This document shows, piece after piece, positions 1 to 7,837 of a DNA stretch of 34,650 nt. Position numbers and translations under genes: made by a program. Positions within the stretch are counted from its first letter, which is position 1. Each line of letters opens with the position of its first letter. The stretch is from Limisphaera sp. (GTDB lineage Bacteria; Verrucomicrobiota; Verrucomicrobiia; Limisphaerales; Limisphaeraceae), in contig JANWVC010000022.1 of the NCBI GenBank assembly GCA_025057755.1, forward strand, positions 1 through 34,650. The letters are read 5' to 3'. A model generated the notes under the pieces. The model was given only the letters and a program-made list of their open reading frames with translations. It was not told the DNA's origin and made no database searches.

Positions 1-242
1 ACCGACCATGCGCTCTCGCGCGAACGGAATCCAGCGCCGCCTCGCGTCGCCGCGTCGGAACCGACGCCAGCCGTGCGCCGCTCGCACTCCCCAAACCGTC
101 CGCCTCGAAACCCGAACCACCCGAACCGCTCGCCGCGAAAGATCGTCCGCCAATCTGCCACGCTCGAAAGCGCCAGCCCGCGACCGAACCCCCGCAACTC
201 CCGCAGCGCAAGACCACCGCAAAACCCAAACGCAGCGACGTG

Positions 243-373
243 GCCTAACGACCCAAGCTCAGCGACGGCCTCGGCGGCGCGGGTGGAGCGCACGGCGCGC
301 TCACGAATTCCCGAGACGCTCGAACGGACGGCGAAAAGGCCGTTCGCTGCAGCGCATGGTTAGGTGCTGGTGT
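243..373 (-). other. attC: Integron attC (59-base element) recombination site
   Basis: Read on the minus strand, the element starts with ACCTAAC (373-367, fits the R'' consensus RYYYAAC) and ends with GTTAGGC (249-243, fits the R' consensus GTTRRRY). Inside these cores are two imperfectly complementary arms, GCTGCAGCGAACGGCC and GGCCGTCGCTGAGC. They pair completely except for two extra bases (G and A) in the arm next to R''. Unpaired extra bases in one arm are the hallmark that orients attC sites, and here they orient the site on the minus strand, the same way as the small gene just upstream of it. The 131-bp length is within the known attC range. Established knowledge: integron integrases recombine single-stranded folded attC between the G and TT of R'. 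No integrase gene lies in the window. Confidence 0.75.
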
Positions 374-386
374 GTCGTGATAGTGA

Positions 387-695
387 TCATGGCTGTGAAG
401 TGGTAATACGCTCATAGAGCCACACCTTGCTGCCCAGCCTCAAATAAACGTAGCTTGTCTCGTCTCCATACGGCGCTGTCGCTGACCCGAAATGCAGCCC
501 CGGACGCGCCGGTGCGCCTGGCAGTGCTGTGCCTGACGTGAACCGAGTCCTCACCATCGTCGGATCATCGTAGATAGCCGGCAAAGCAAACCGTGCGACG
601 CAGAAGACTGCAATGACCCCAAAGAAAAGTAGTGCGAGTAAACGCGCCAGTCAGGCGTTGTGACCCTGAAACCCCATGTGCTTTGAGACTTTCAT
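387..695 (-). pseudogene. Integron-cassette small membrane-protein gene with in-frame TGA (or unusual start)
   Basis: An open frame ends at 387, 14 bp before the attC site. Its product has a strong hydrophobic N-terminal segment (LLALLFFGVIAVFCVARFAL) followed by about 60 mostly polar residues containing YDDPTMVRTRF and YGDETSYVYLRLGSKVWLYE, and ends TTSQP. The only good ATG lies at 693-695, 16 nt after an attC-like GTTAGGT core, the usual place for a cassette start. This ATG is in frame, but a TGA at 651-653 interrupts the frame just before the membrane segment. Other possible starts are a CTG at 648-650, which keeps the membrane segment, and a TTG at 582-584, which loses it. So the gene is either broken by one nonsense change or uses a rare start. 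I do not recognise the family. Confidence 0.5.
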
Positions 696-710
696 AGCGA
701 TGAGGCTCGC

Positions 711-756
711 ACCTAACATCGATTTTGGGGTCTTCATGCCAGCCCAAAATTCGATG
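711..756 (-). other. Second attC-like hairpin bounding the cassette
   Basis: On the minus strand a GTTAGGT core (717-711) follows a hairpin whose arms are 743-756 and 717-729. The arms pair over 13 bp with one extra A in the arm farther from the core, and the loop is 13 nt. The single extra base lies in the same arm as in the attC at 243-373, so both sites point the same way. A matching R'' core (RYYYAAC) is not visible beyond 756, and the stem abuts the core without the usual spacer. It is therefore a degenerate attC or only an attC-like inverted repeat. Confidence 0.4.
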
Positions 757-1555
757 GTGCTGCTGTTTCGTCGTACGCCATGGCAACAGGAGACAAAGCG
801 GATGTTGGAGGGGAATGGAAATCAAGCTGAACAATTGATCTCGGTGCTGACAATTGCGGTGGTGATGCTTCTCGGCCAGATCCTGTTGCGGCTGCCATTG
901 TCCGCGACGCTGATGGACGGTGACCTCGTGGCCCAAGGAGGTCGAGGATGGCACGATGCGCATGATCCTGTTCGACCGGTGTCGCGGCTGCGGCTTTTGA
1001 TGGCTCAATGGGTGGCGGAGGCGGGCTTTGGGTGCCTGCTGGTGCGTGTGTTGGGAGCCAGTGCGCTGCTTTTTGTCCGCCCGTGGTGTCCGTGGACAAG
1101 CCTCTCTGTGTTCGTGCCGGGCGAGAGGGGTCGCCGTGTCGGAGAGTCGCAATGGTTTGAGTCGGTCCTCGCTGGTGCACCTGTTTTTGGGTGTGCATGG
1201 AGGTCACAATGATGAGCCTGGCTTTTGTATGGTCCTGTTGTCCAGTCAAGCCGGCAGCGGCCACCCTTCTGGCGTTGTCCTATTTGTTTCTGAATCTCAT
1301 GCTGGAATTCCGTTTTTTCCTTATGAAGCGTGATTGCTGCCGCATCATTTTCGGTGCTGGATTCGTGTGTTCCGCACGCCCGTTCCCTGTTGGGACATTT
1401 TGCAATCGCAGGTCGTATGGGCCGCTTTGAATGCGACAGCGTTCACGCCCGGGGCCATGGTTTTCAGACCCGCGCCTTCAAGAATGAAGGGGGAAGTGTT
1501 TCAGCGCGGCGCACCGTTGCGCGGGTGCGCTCGAAGGATCCCGTGCGGGAGGCTT
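757..1555. other. Non-coding stretch, no gene recognised
   Basis: About 800 bp without a convincing reading frame on either strand. The open frames present give low-complexity, Arg/Ser/Cys-rich translations with no recognisable domain. No integron integrase, attI-like site or further GTTRRRY/RYYYAAC pair was found. Confidence 0.4.
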
Positions 1556-1936
1556 TCAGATGTGTTTGGAATCGGCTGAATCCTTGACTGTGTACCCGCT
1601 GTCCTGACGCTGAAAATTGACCGCATTTTTTTTGCAATAGGCGTCGAAAACGTCTGCGGCGCTCATTCCCAGCACTTGGGCCAGGCTGATGAGGAAGTGC
1701 AATAGATCCACCACTTCCACTCGCGCGTTTTGCTCATCAAACTTCTGGTACCGCGCCCACCATTTCCACGGCACGCTGTCGGTCAGCTCCGCAATCTCCT
1801 GCGACATGGCCCGGCAATAATTCAAGATCCATTGGACGCGGTCGGCCTCGGTCATGGTTTCGGTCCGGACGCCGATCCGCTCGTTCAGGGCTCGTTGCAA
1901 ACGCCAAAGCTCCTCGAGTCGGTCCGGTTGGTTCAT
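1556..1936 (-). CDS. Dimeric all-alpha dUTP diphosphatase family protein
   Basis: The 126-residue product matches the all-alpha NTP pyrophosphatase (MazG-like, dimeric dUTPase) superfamily, which hydrolyses dUTP to dUMP and pyrophosphate, keeping uracil out of DNA and feeding dTMP synthesis. The metal-binding acids expected of the fold are visible as EIAE (E47, E50) in one helix and EVVD (E74, D77) in another. The motif TDSVPWKWWARYQKFDEQN and the C-terminal tail NAVNFQRQDSGYT are typical of the dUTPase branch. The ATG at 1936 was chosen because similarity begins there; the upstream in-frame extension is Pro/Arg-rich and not protein-like. The gene stands alone and is divergent from nadA, with a perfect palindrome in the shared upstream region. 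Substrate assignment rests on family resemblance. Confidence 0.85.
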   Translation of the reverse strand: MNQPDRLEELWRLQRALNERIGVRTETMTEADRVQWILNYCRAMSQEIAELTDSVPWKWWARYQKFDEQNARVEVVDLLHFLISLAQVLGMSAADVFDAYCKKNAVNFQRQDSGYTVKDSADSKHI

Positions 1937-2318
1937 AGGGTGGCGCACCCTACTTTGAATCCGGGCGATTGGACAACTCAAAACACCCTCGGTTGCGCGC
2001 CCGGTGTCATGACACCGTTGTGGTGCATGGGCCCGGATCAGGTTGGAGTTTCCCACCGGCCAAGCGGGCCCTGAATGGACTGGAGAACGATCAGGAGGTT
2101 GATTTCCGGCGGTTGTTCGAGCTGGATGGGGCGTTCCGCAGGGGAGGAATTCGAACTGCGCCTTGCATCCTACTTCGACATAAGGGGCTGGTGCCAAAGC
2201 TCCGGCGCAAGGCGTTTTGAGACCCAGCCGCCGGCAAGCCAGTCGAGGCGCACCGGACCAGGGTGGGTTTTACAGGGGGCCGTTGACGCGCCTCATTTGG
2301 GGGACTAGCTTGCGTCCG
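1937..2318. other. Divergent intergenic region between dUTPase and nadA genes
   Basis: The 382-bp region must hold the promoters of both divergent genes. The only clear element is the 16-bp palindrome at 2002-2017. No gene or tRNA was recognised. Confidence 0.4.
2002..2017. promoter_or_regulatory. Perfect 16-bp palindrome, candidate operator
   Basis: CGGTGTCATGACACCG is its own reverse complement over all 16 bases. It lies 66 bp upstream of the dUTPase ATG and about 300 bp upstream of nadA, in the divergent promoter region, as expected for a dimeric repressor site. The cognate regulator cannot be named from sequence alone. Confidence 0.4.
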
Positions 2319-3347
2319 ATGGCAGTGACTGCGACAGCTCCGACCCTGACGACCGATTTGCGCGATTCGGGTTCGCCCGCGCGCAGACAGGCTGGGGCCC
2401 ACGCTTTGGTGTACGAGATTCTGGAGCTGAAGCGCACCTTGAATGCGGTGATCCTTGCCCATAACTACCAGGTCCCGGAGATCCAAGACCTGGCTGATTT
2501 TGTGGGGGATTCTCTGGGATTGTCGCAGCAAGCGGCTCGGACCCAGGCCGAGGTGATTGTTTTTTGCGGGGTCCGTTTCATGGCGGAAACAGCCAAGATT
2601 CTGAATCCGGACAAGTTGGTTTTGTTGCCGGACTTGGATGCCGGCTGCTCGTTGGAAGACAGTTGTCCGGCCGACCAACTGGCCGCGTTGCAACGCACCA
2701 ACCCTAACTTTTACACGATTGCCTACATCAACTGCAGCGCTGCCGTGAAAGCCCTGAGCGATGTGATCTGCACCAGTGGCAACGCCGAAAAAATTGTTCG
2801 GTCTGCTCCTCCAGACCGGGATTTGCTCTTTGTGCCGGATGAAAACCTTGGCCAATGGGTGATGGAGGTCACGGGTCGCCCCATGACCCTTTGGAAAGGG
2901 CATTGCTATGCGCACGTGGAATTCCGGCGCGACAGTTTGCTGCGGCTAAAGGCGCAACATCCCCATGCGCGTGTGGTCGTTCATCCGGAAGCACTGCGCG
3001 AAGTGCGTGACCTGGCGGATGTGATTTGTTCCACGGAGAAAATGATTCAATGGTGCAAGGCGAGCCCTGATCGGGAGTTCATTATCGTGACGGAGTCCGG
3101 GATTTTGCATCGCTTGCACAAGGAATGTCCGGGTAAAGTTTTTCATTGTGCTCCGGTCTACGACGTGTTTCGGATGCCCTCGGACACCTGTCGTTGCAGC
3201 GAGTGCAAATACATGAAGCTGAACACGCTGGAAAAACTGCGCGATTGCATGCGGCGACTTCAACCCCGCATTGAGTTGCCCCAAGAGCTGATCGAACGGG
3301 CGCGCCGTCCCATTGAGCGCATGCTTGAGATTACCGCTCGTGCCTGA
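2319..3347 (+). CDS. nadA: Quinolinate synthase NadA
   Basis: The 342-residue protein condenses iminoaspartate with dihydroxyacetone phosphate to quinolinate, the [4Fe-4S]-dependent second step of de novo NAD synthesis in the cytosol. Diagnostic stretches are [34 protein letters not shown] and [11 protein letters not shown]. By family comparison the cluster ligands are C110 (AGCSLEDSC), C196 (GHCYAHV) and C296 in the C-terminal [10 protein letters not shown] motif. The ATG at 2319 follows an upstream extension that is not family-like, and the short N-terminal extension before [10 protein letters not shown] is variable in this family. nadB and nadC are not in the window. The gene is followed after 79 bp by rnhB in the same direction. 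Confidence 0.95.
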   Translation: MAVTATAPTLTTDLRDSGSPARRQAGAHALVYEILELKRTLNAVILAHNYQVPEIQDLADFVGDSLGLSQQAARTQAEVIVFCGVRFMAETAKILNPDKLVLLPDLDAGCSLEDSCPADQLAALQRTNPNFYTIAYINCSAAVKALSDVICTSGNAEKIVRSAPPDRDLLFVPDENLGQWVMEVTGRPMTLWKGHCYAHVEFRRDSLLRLKAQHPHARVVVHPEALREVRDLADVICSTEKMIQWCKASPDREFIIVTESGILHRLHKECPGKVFHCAPVYDVFRMPSDTCRCSECKYMKLNTLEKLRDCMRRLQPRIELPQELIERARRPIERMLEITARA

Positions 3348-3426
3348 GGGGAAAGGTGGTCCGAAAGGGGAGCATTTTGCCTCTTCACCGCCTGACCACG
3401 ACGGGCACAGACATGAATCGAGTGCC

Positions 3427-4098
3427 ATGGCACGTCGGACACCCATCCCGACACTGGACCGGATCCAAGTGGAGCTGGCATTGTGGGCTCGGGGGGCGGT
3501 CCGCATTGCCGGGGTGGACGAAGCCGGGCGCGGCCCTTTGGCCGGGCCGGTTGTGGCAGCCGCTGTGATTCTACCGTCGCGATGGTGGCAAACCGGGCAG
3601 GTGGATCCGGCTCTGGCCGGTTTGAACGACTCCAAGCAGCTCACTGCTGCAGCTCGGGAGGCTTTTTACGAAACGTTGGTATCGCATGCCGAGATTTCTT
3701 GGGCGGTGGGCATGGCATCTGTCGAGGAAATTGATCAGTTCAACATTTTGCAAGCGACGTATCGGGCCATGCAACGAGCCGTTGCGGGATTGCAGTCACC
3801 GCCAGATCACGTTCTTGTAGACGGACGGCCTGTGCCCTGTTTCAATGTTCCCAGCACGGCGCTCGTGCGGGGAGATGGCCGGAGCCTGTCTATCGGCGCC
3901 GCCAGCATCATTGCCAAGGTCACACGCGACCGGCTTATGGGCCAGTTGGATCGCCAGTATCCCGGCTACGGGTTTGCCATCCACAAGGGGTATCCCACTC
4001 CGCAGCATCTTGAGGCGATTCGCAGGCTTGGGCCCAGCCCTGTTCACCGCGTCAGCTTTGCTCCGGTTCGATCCAGCTCCCCAGAAAGTGGGTCATGA
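3427..4098 (+). CDS. rnhB: Ribonuclease HII
   Basis: The 223-residue product is type 2 RNase H, which nicks RNA in RNA/DNA hybrids and starts removal of single ribonucleotides from DNA. The four metal-binding acids can be placed as D31 and E32 ([14 protein letters not shown]), D132 (VLVDG) and D150 ([21 protein letters not shown] region). Other signatures are LNDSKQL and the C-terminal [15 protein letters not shown]. The ATG at 3427 lies about 20 residues before conserved sequence, normal for the family. Its stop overlaps the start of the YraN-family gene (ATGA), so the two are probably translationally coupled, an arrangement common in bacteria. Confidence 0.95.
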   Translation: MARRTPIPTLDRIQVELALWARGAVRIAGVDEAGRGPLAGPVVAAAVILPSRWWQTGQVDPALAGLNDSKQLTAAAREAFYETLVSHAEISWAVGMASVEEIDQFNILQATYRAMQRAVAGLQSPPDHVLVDGRPVPCFNVPSTALVRGDGRSLSIGAASIIAKVTRDRLMGQLDRQYPGYGFAIHKGYPTPQHLEAIRRLGPSPVHRVSFAPVRSSSPESGS

Positions 4099-4532
4099 AG
4101 GCCCTGCTGCAATGGTGGCAGCGTTGGTGGATCGCGCGACGACAGCGTCGTCCGGAACATTTGCAACGCGGAGCCCTTGGCGAACGCGCAGCACGACGTT
4201 ATTTGGAGAAAGCTGGTCTTCAATTCCTCGTTGCCAATTATCGGACGCCCCGAGGCGAGTTGGACCTGGTGTTTCGGGATGGCCCCTGCCTGGTGTTCGT
4301 CGAGGTCAAGACCCGATCTTCTCAGTCATGGACGCGTCCCGCAGCGGCTGTGGACGCTCGTCGGCAGCGTCGGCTTTCGCGTGCGGCCTTATGGTACCTG
4401 CGCCGCACGGGTCAACCGCAGGTGCCGATCCGGTTTGACATTGTGGAGGTCTTGCTGAACGGCGATACGGTCGTTGAGATTCGGCATCTACCGAACGCGT
4501 TCCCTCTGGCCAGCCCATGGCGCTACGGTTAA
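4095..4532 (+). CDS. UPF0102 / YraN-family endonuclease-fold protein
   Basis: The 145-residue protein belongs to the UPF0102 (YraN) family, which has a restriction-endonuclease-like fold and is found next to rnhB in many bacteria. Visible family motifs are [33 protein letters not shown] (the acidic GEXDL part of the active-site-like region) and FVEVKTRS (the EXK part). The family's physiological role is not settled; links to DNA processing are inferred from the fold and from neighbours. A Trp- and Arg-rich N-terminus (about residues 1-25) precedes the domain. It overlaps rnhB by 4 nt. Confidence 0.88.
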   Translation: MKALLQWWQRWWIARRQRRPEHLQRGALGERAARRYLEKAGLQFLVANYRTPRGELDLVFRDGPCLVFVEVKTRSSQSWTRPAAAVDARRQRRLSRAALWYLRRTGQPQVPIRFDIVEVLLNGDTVVEIRHLPNAFPLASPWRYG

Positions 4533-4918
4533 ACGTCGGTCGAATGTTGTGTGCTGCGTCGGGTCGCGCAAAGGCATCCTCTTGGCGGGGGCTAAGCCGT
4601 TCAGCTGCGTGATCTCAGCACATGTGCACAGGGCACTTTGACCGATGGCTACGCGTGAGGGCCTTATTCTCAGTCGGATTTCTCCGTTTGAACGAGTCAG
4701 CTTGTGAGCAACCGGTGGCGGGCCAAACTCAAAGTCTGCGGTACGCTTCCAAGGCAATCGAGGGGCGCGGAGCATCCTTGTCCTTGCAGGGATCCAGTCT
4801 CTGGCTTTGTGTTCCTCTCAACTTTCCCTTGCGAATTGTTCGAATTGAGCGATTGTGTGGAGAAGACCCGGCACAGCCCTGGTTCGGAAGCCGACCCAAA
4901 CCGTTGTTGACCCCGACC
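4533..4918. other. Non-coding gap
   Basis: This 386-bp stretch carries no convincing gene. In-frame extension of the downstream gene into it gives a translation with no protein-like character. No terminator or RNA gene was recognised. Confidence 0.4.
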
Positions 4919-5470
4919 ATGAAACCGGATGGAACCACGCGTGAGCCTGTCGAAACCTGGTGGATCACCGTCCTCTACGACTGCGCTGAGGCTCGTCAAT
5001 GCGCCGCCCGTGCCTGCGACAGTCTTTTGCGACGCTTCTGGTCGCGCATTGAATTTGATCTAACCTGGTGGGCCTTTCAGGAATTGGAAGGGCCGGAATC
5101 CTCTCGGGCCAAGCAGCAACTTCAGCAGGCGGATATCGTTGTATTGGCATTGAGTCATCCCCGGTCGGTCCATCCAGGCCTGTTGAACTGGCTGCAGCAG
5201 GCCTTAACCGGCCGCGAAGGGCGGGAGGGCGCCCTGATCGCTTTATGCGCCGGCACCGAAGCCCCACTGCACCGGATTGATCCGGATTTGAATCTGGCGC
5301 TTCACCGAGTGGCGCGCCAAACCGGCTTGGATTATCTCAATCAAGCGCCCACCTGTCTGCCCGGTCGTCTGCCTGGTTCCGTGGACATTTGCACGCATCG
5401 GGCTGAAGAAAACACCGACGTGATCCGTCGCATTCTGAACACCCCGTCGGGGCCGACCTGGGGGCCTTGA
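4919..5470 (+). CDS. Conserved hypothetical cytosolic protein
   Basis: The 183-residue product has no signal peptide or membrane segment. It begins with a hydrophobic strand (WWITVLYD), then a helix with Cys and Ala, a Trp-rich strand (FDLTWWAFQEL), a Gln-rich helix, a second core strand (ADIVVLALSHP), a helix with LLNWLQQAL, and a third strand (ALIALCAG). This alternating strand-helix order suggests a small Rossmann-like or TIR/response-regulator-like alpha/beta fold, but I see no catalytic motif and assign no function. The ATG at 4919 was chosen because upstream sequence in this frame is not protein-like. It lies 118 bp before the FKBP gene in the same direction and could share its transcript. 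Confidence 0.65.
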   Translation: MKPDGTTREPVETWWITVLYDCAEARQCAARACDSLLRRFWSRIEFDLTWWAFQELEGPESSRAKQQLQQADIVVLALSHPRSVHPGLLNWLQQALTGREGREGALIALCAGTEAPLHRIDPDLNLALHRVARQTGLDYLNQAPTCLPGRLPGSVDICTHRAEENTDVIRRILNTPSGPTWGP

Positions 5471-5588
5471 TTCAGCCCTCCGGGGCTATGCCGACGGCCA
5501 TTCCCCCATTGAACCAGCCCAGCTCGGGCACCACAATTCTGTTGCTCCTGCACCCGTCTTACCCCACAAAATGCCTTCGATGCTAACC

Positions 5589-6458
5589 ATGAAAACGCAG
5601 ATTTCCGTTTGGACCGTTGGGCTGGCTCTGGCTGCCGGTGTTGCTTGCAGCCAGGAGTCATCTGGTTTTAAGGATTCGAAAGAGAAAATCAGTTACGCTC
5701 TCGGCATGAGCCTGGGCAACAACTGGAAACGCAATGCGTTGGAACCCGACCAGGTGTCCCTCGAGATCGTGCTGCAAGGTCTTCGAGACAGCCTCACCGG
5801 TGCGCCCACGCGCATGACCGAAGAAGAGATGCGCAATACCCTCCGCGAATTCAGCCAGTTCATGCAACAAAAAGCGGAGCAGAAACGGCAGCAAGAAGCC
5901 GAGGCCAACCGCAAGGCAGGTGCAGCGTTCTTGGAGGAAAACAAAAAGAAGCCCGGCGTGGTCACTTTGCCCAGCGGTCTCCAATACCGCGTGCTCCGGG
6001 AAGGCAGTGGCGACAGTCCCAAGGCCACGGACACCGTGGCTGTGCATTATCGCGGCACTTTGATTGATGGGACGGAATTTGACAGCAGCTACAAACGTGG
6101 TCAGCCCGCGACCTTCAACGTCAGCGGCGTGATCCGGGGTTGGACTGAAGCCTTGCAGCTCATGAAACCGGGTGCGAAATGGGAATTGTACATCCCTGCA
6201 GACCTTGCCTATGGCGACACAGGTCGGCCGAACATCCCGCCCGGCTCCACGCTGATTTTCGAAGTGGAGCTTCTTTCCGTCACCACACCCACGCCGCCAC
6301 CTGTCACCAGCACTCCTGTCACCAGCGACATCATTAAGGTGCCTTCTGCCGAAGAGTTGGCCAAAGGAGCAAAGATCGAAGTGATCAAGGCGGAAGACCT
6401 CAAGCGTCTTGAAGAGGAACAACGCAAAGCAGCGGCCAAAGCTCAGACCAATCAGTAG
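5589..6458 (+). CDS. Exported FKBP-type peptidyl-prolyl cis-trans isomerase
   Basis: The 289-residue protein has an N-terminal signal sequence (residues 1-20, ending GVACSQ, near-lipobox but with Gly at -3). A helical dimerisation domain follows (about 24-125; KISYALGMSLGNNW, then a highly charged coiled region), and then an FKBP domain (about 130-220; LPSGLQYRVLREG, VAVHYRGTLIDGTEFDSS, IPPGSTLIFEVELL). This is the FkpA/Mip layout of periplasmic chaperone-isomerases. A Pro/Thr-rich linker and a charged Lys/Glu/Ala tail of about 50 residues extend beyond the domain and are unusual in length. The ATG at 5589 directly precedes the signal peptide; in-frame ATGs at 5571 and 5580 are alternatives. 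No Shine-Dalgarno sequence is evident. Confidence 0.9.
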   Translation: MKTQISVWTVGLALAAGVACSQESSGFKDSKEKISYALGMSLGNNWKRNALEPDQVSLEIVLQGLRDSLTGAPTRMTEEEMRNTLREFSQFMQQKAEQKRQQEAEANRKAGAAFLEENKKKPGVVTLPSGLQYRVLREGSGDSPKATDTVAVHYRGTLIDGTEFDSSYKRGQPATFNVSGVIRGWTEALQLMKPGAKWELYIPADLAYGDTGRPNIPPGSTLIFEVELLSVTTPTPPPVTSTPVTSDIIKVPSAEELAKGAKIEVIKAEDLKRLEEEQRKAAAKAQTNQ

Positions 6459-7609
6459 ATCAGTCTTCAAAAGCGGTTACGGGGTTTTTCGTCCGAGTTC
6501 CCCCCGTGTTGCAAGGGCACCGAGACAGGGCAGGGGATCGGCCCAGCTCGGATTTTCGGTGCTTCATTCGATCCATGCTTTTGAAACCGCGGCGCGTCCA
6601 AAGGGAATCGTGGTCAATTCCGTCGAGCATGTGTCTGGTTGCGACTCTCCGTGCACAACCGGGGTTCGATCTTCCACTATCACAGTCGAGGAGGGTCGCG
6701 AGTCGGCGGCCAGGTAGCGGGGACAAACAGCCTGCTTCGCGGCCGCAACCGAAATGGATCCGGGTTGATCCTCCTTGGTGGCAAGAAATGTCGCATTTCA
6801 GCCAACCTTCGTTAAGCCAAACCCGCAGAACTCAAGAAGATTGAACCGCAAGCTGGTTCTGGCACCAGAACCATTCGGTTGGAAGGGCATTATTAGCATG
6901 GGCTTGGGGCATGGACGCCGCTCAGGTGGGGTGACAACGTCTAGGGGTGCTGGCGAGCGGCTGTGGGAACAACGGGGTTGCATGGATCACAAGCCCATGG
7001 GGGAGCAACCGAGGTAAGTGGTGCCAGAACCTTTGTTTTTCTGCGCGCTTTGTTCGCAGATGTGTGCGAAGTTTGTGGGCAGAAGACTTGAGCTTTCCTT
7101 TCGCAAGGCAAGGACCACGAATGCTCTACGGGATTGGATAGGGTTTATGTCTCTACCCAAAGTTTTGTCTCGGGCAACCGGTTTGACGAGATGCTTCTGC
7201 AGTTCATATTGAGATCGGGTCGGGGAGAAATGAGGAACAAGGTCCGGCCTCGGAGCAGGTCGGAATCTGGTGAAGGCTCAGATGGAGCGCTCCTGGTGTG
7301 AGGCTGACGCGGTGCGCAGTCCCTGGTTTCGAGCTGTGGCGGGGGGCTACTCAGAAAGCTGGAGGGCGTGTACGAGCGTCATCTGATTCCCAATCGGCGA
7401 TCCGGACGAACCTTCTCGGGGGAAACCCATGGGCGAGGCCGTGGCGTGCCGTGGTCCCGATGTTGGAATCGGTCGTGAGGTGTGCGATGGCACGGGTACA
7501 TGTCGAGGTCGGCAATGTGAGGGCAATGTGAATCATGGGTACCCAGGGACTTTCGAAATAGGGACTTATTTGCCTTTGCCAGCTCTTCTACGTGACGAGG
7601 GCTTGCTGT
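6459..7609. other. 1.15-kb gene-free stretch
   Basis: No reading frame on either strand looks like a real protein. Small features seen are a TTCGCA/TGCGAA hairpin near 7053-7070 and a tandem GGCAATGTGA pair at 7511-7520 and 7522-7531. I looked for RNase P, SRP and tmRNA signature motifs and did not find them. It may hold an unrecognised RNA or a decayed gene. Confidence 0.35.
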
Positions 7610-7837
7610 ATGGAGGACGTCGTTCCACCTGTTAAGGATACGCCCTCCGCGGGCCGAGTTGGGCCGGGCGGATGCGAGCGTTGCGGCCGGCTGGACGTCG
7701 TACCCTATGGCGATCTATGGCTTTGCGCCGACTGTGTGCACACGGCCGGGTCATGCTGCCCGGAATTTGGGGCTTGGGACATGTGGAGCACCACTGATCA
7801 GCCTTTGCAGGACCCGGTTACGCGACGAGCTTCCTGA
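7610..7837 (+). CDS. Small Cys-rich zinc-ribbon-like protein
   Basis: The 75-residue frame has a compact Cys pattern: C22 and C25 (CERCG), C39 and C42 (LWLCADC), then a Cys pair C49-C50 (AGSCCPEFG). Two CXXC knuckles separated by 13 residues, with the strand-like VPYGDLWLCADC between them, fit a zinc ribbon. Small stand-alone proteins of this kind are widespread in Verrucomicrobia, and their role is unknown. The regular Cys spacing inside an otherwise gene-free 2-kb stretch is the main evidence that it is real. The ATG at 7610 removes an upstream extension that is not conserved-looking. No partner gene is adjacent. Confidence 0.6.
   Translation: MEDVVPPVKDTPSAGRVGPGGCERCGRLDVVPYGDLWLCADCVHTAGSCCPEFGAWDMWSTTDQPLQDPVTRRAS

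Noticed and set aside
8..406. Two long overlapping open frames on the plus strand at the window start
   Set aside because: Their translations are Arg/Pro/Ser-rich low-complexity sequence, and they run through the attC site, whose palindromic GC-rich DNA keeps all frames open.
565..1264. Overlapping 176-195-residue minus-strand open frames
   Set aside because: His/Arg/Gln-rich translations without domain features; they cross the attC-like hairpin and overlap open frames on the other strand.
2140..2175. GAATTCGAACTGC, which resembles a tRNA T-loop (also GTTCGAACTGC near 8180)
   Set aside because: No acceptor stem, anticodon arm or CCA-compatible 3' end could be built around either copy on either strand.
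7200..7290. Possible SRP RNA because of GGTCCGG near 7240
   Set aside because: The conserved SRP hairpin motif with its GGAAG and AGCAG parts is absent and no enclosing stem was found.
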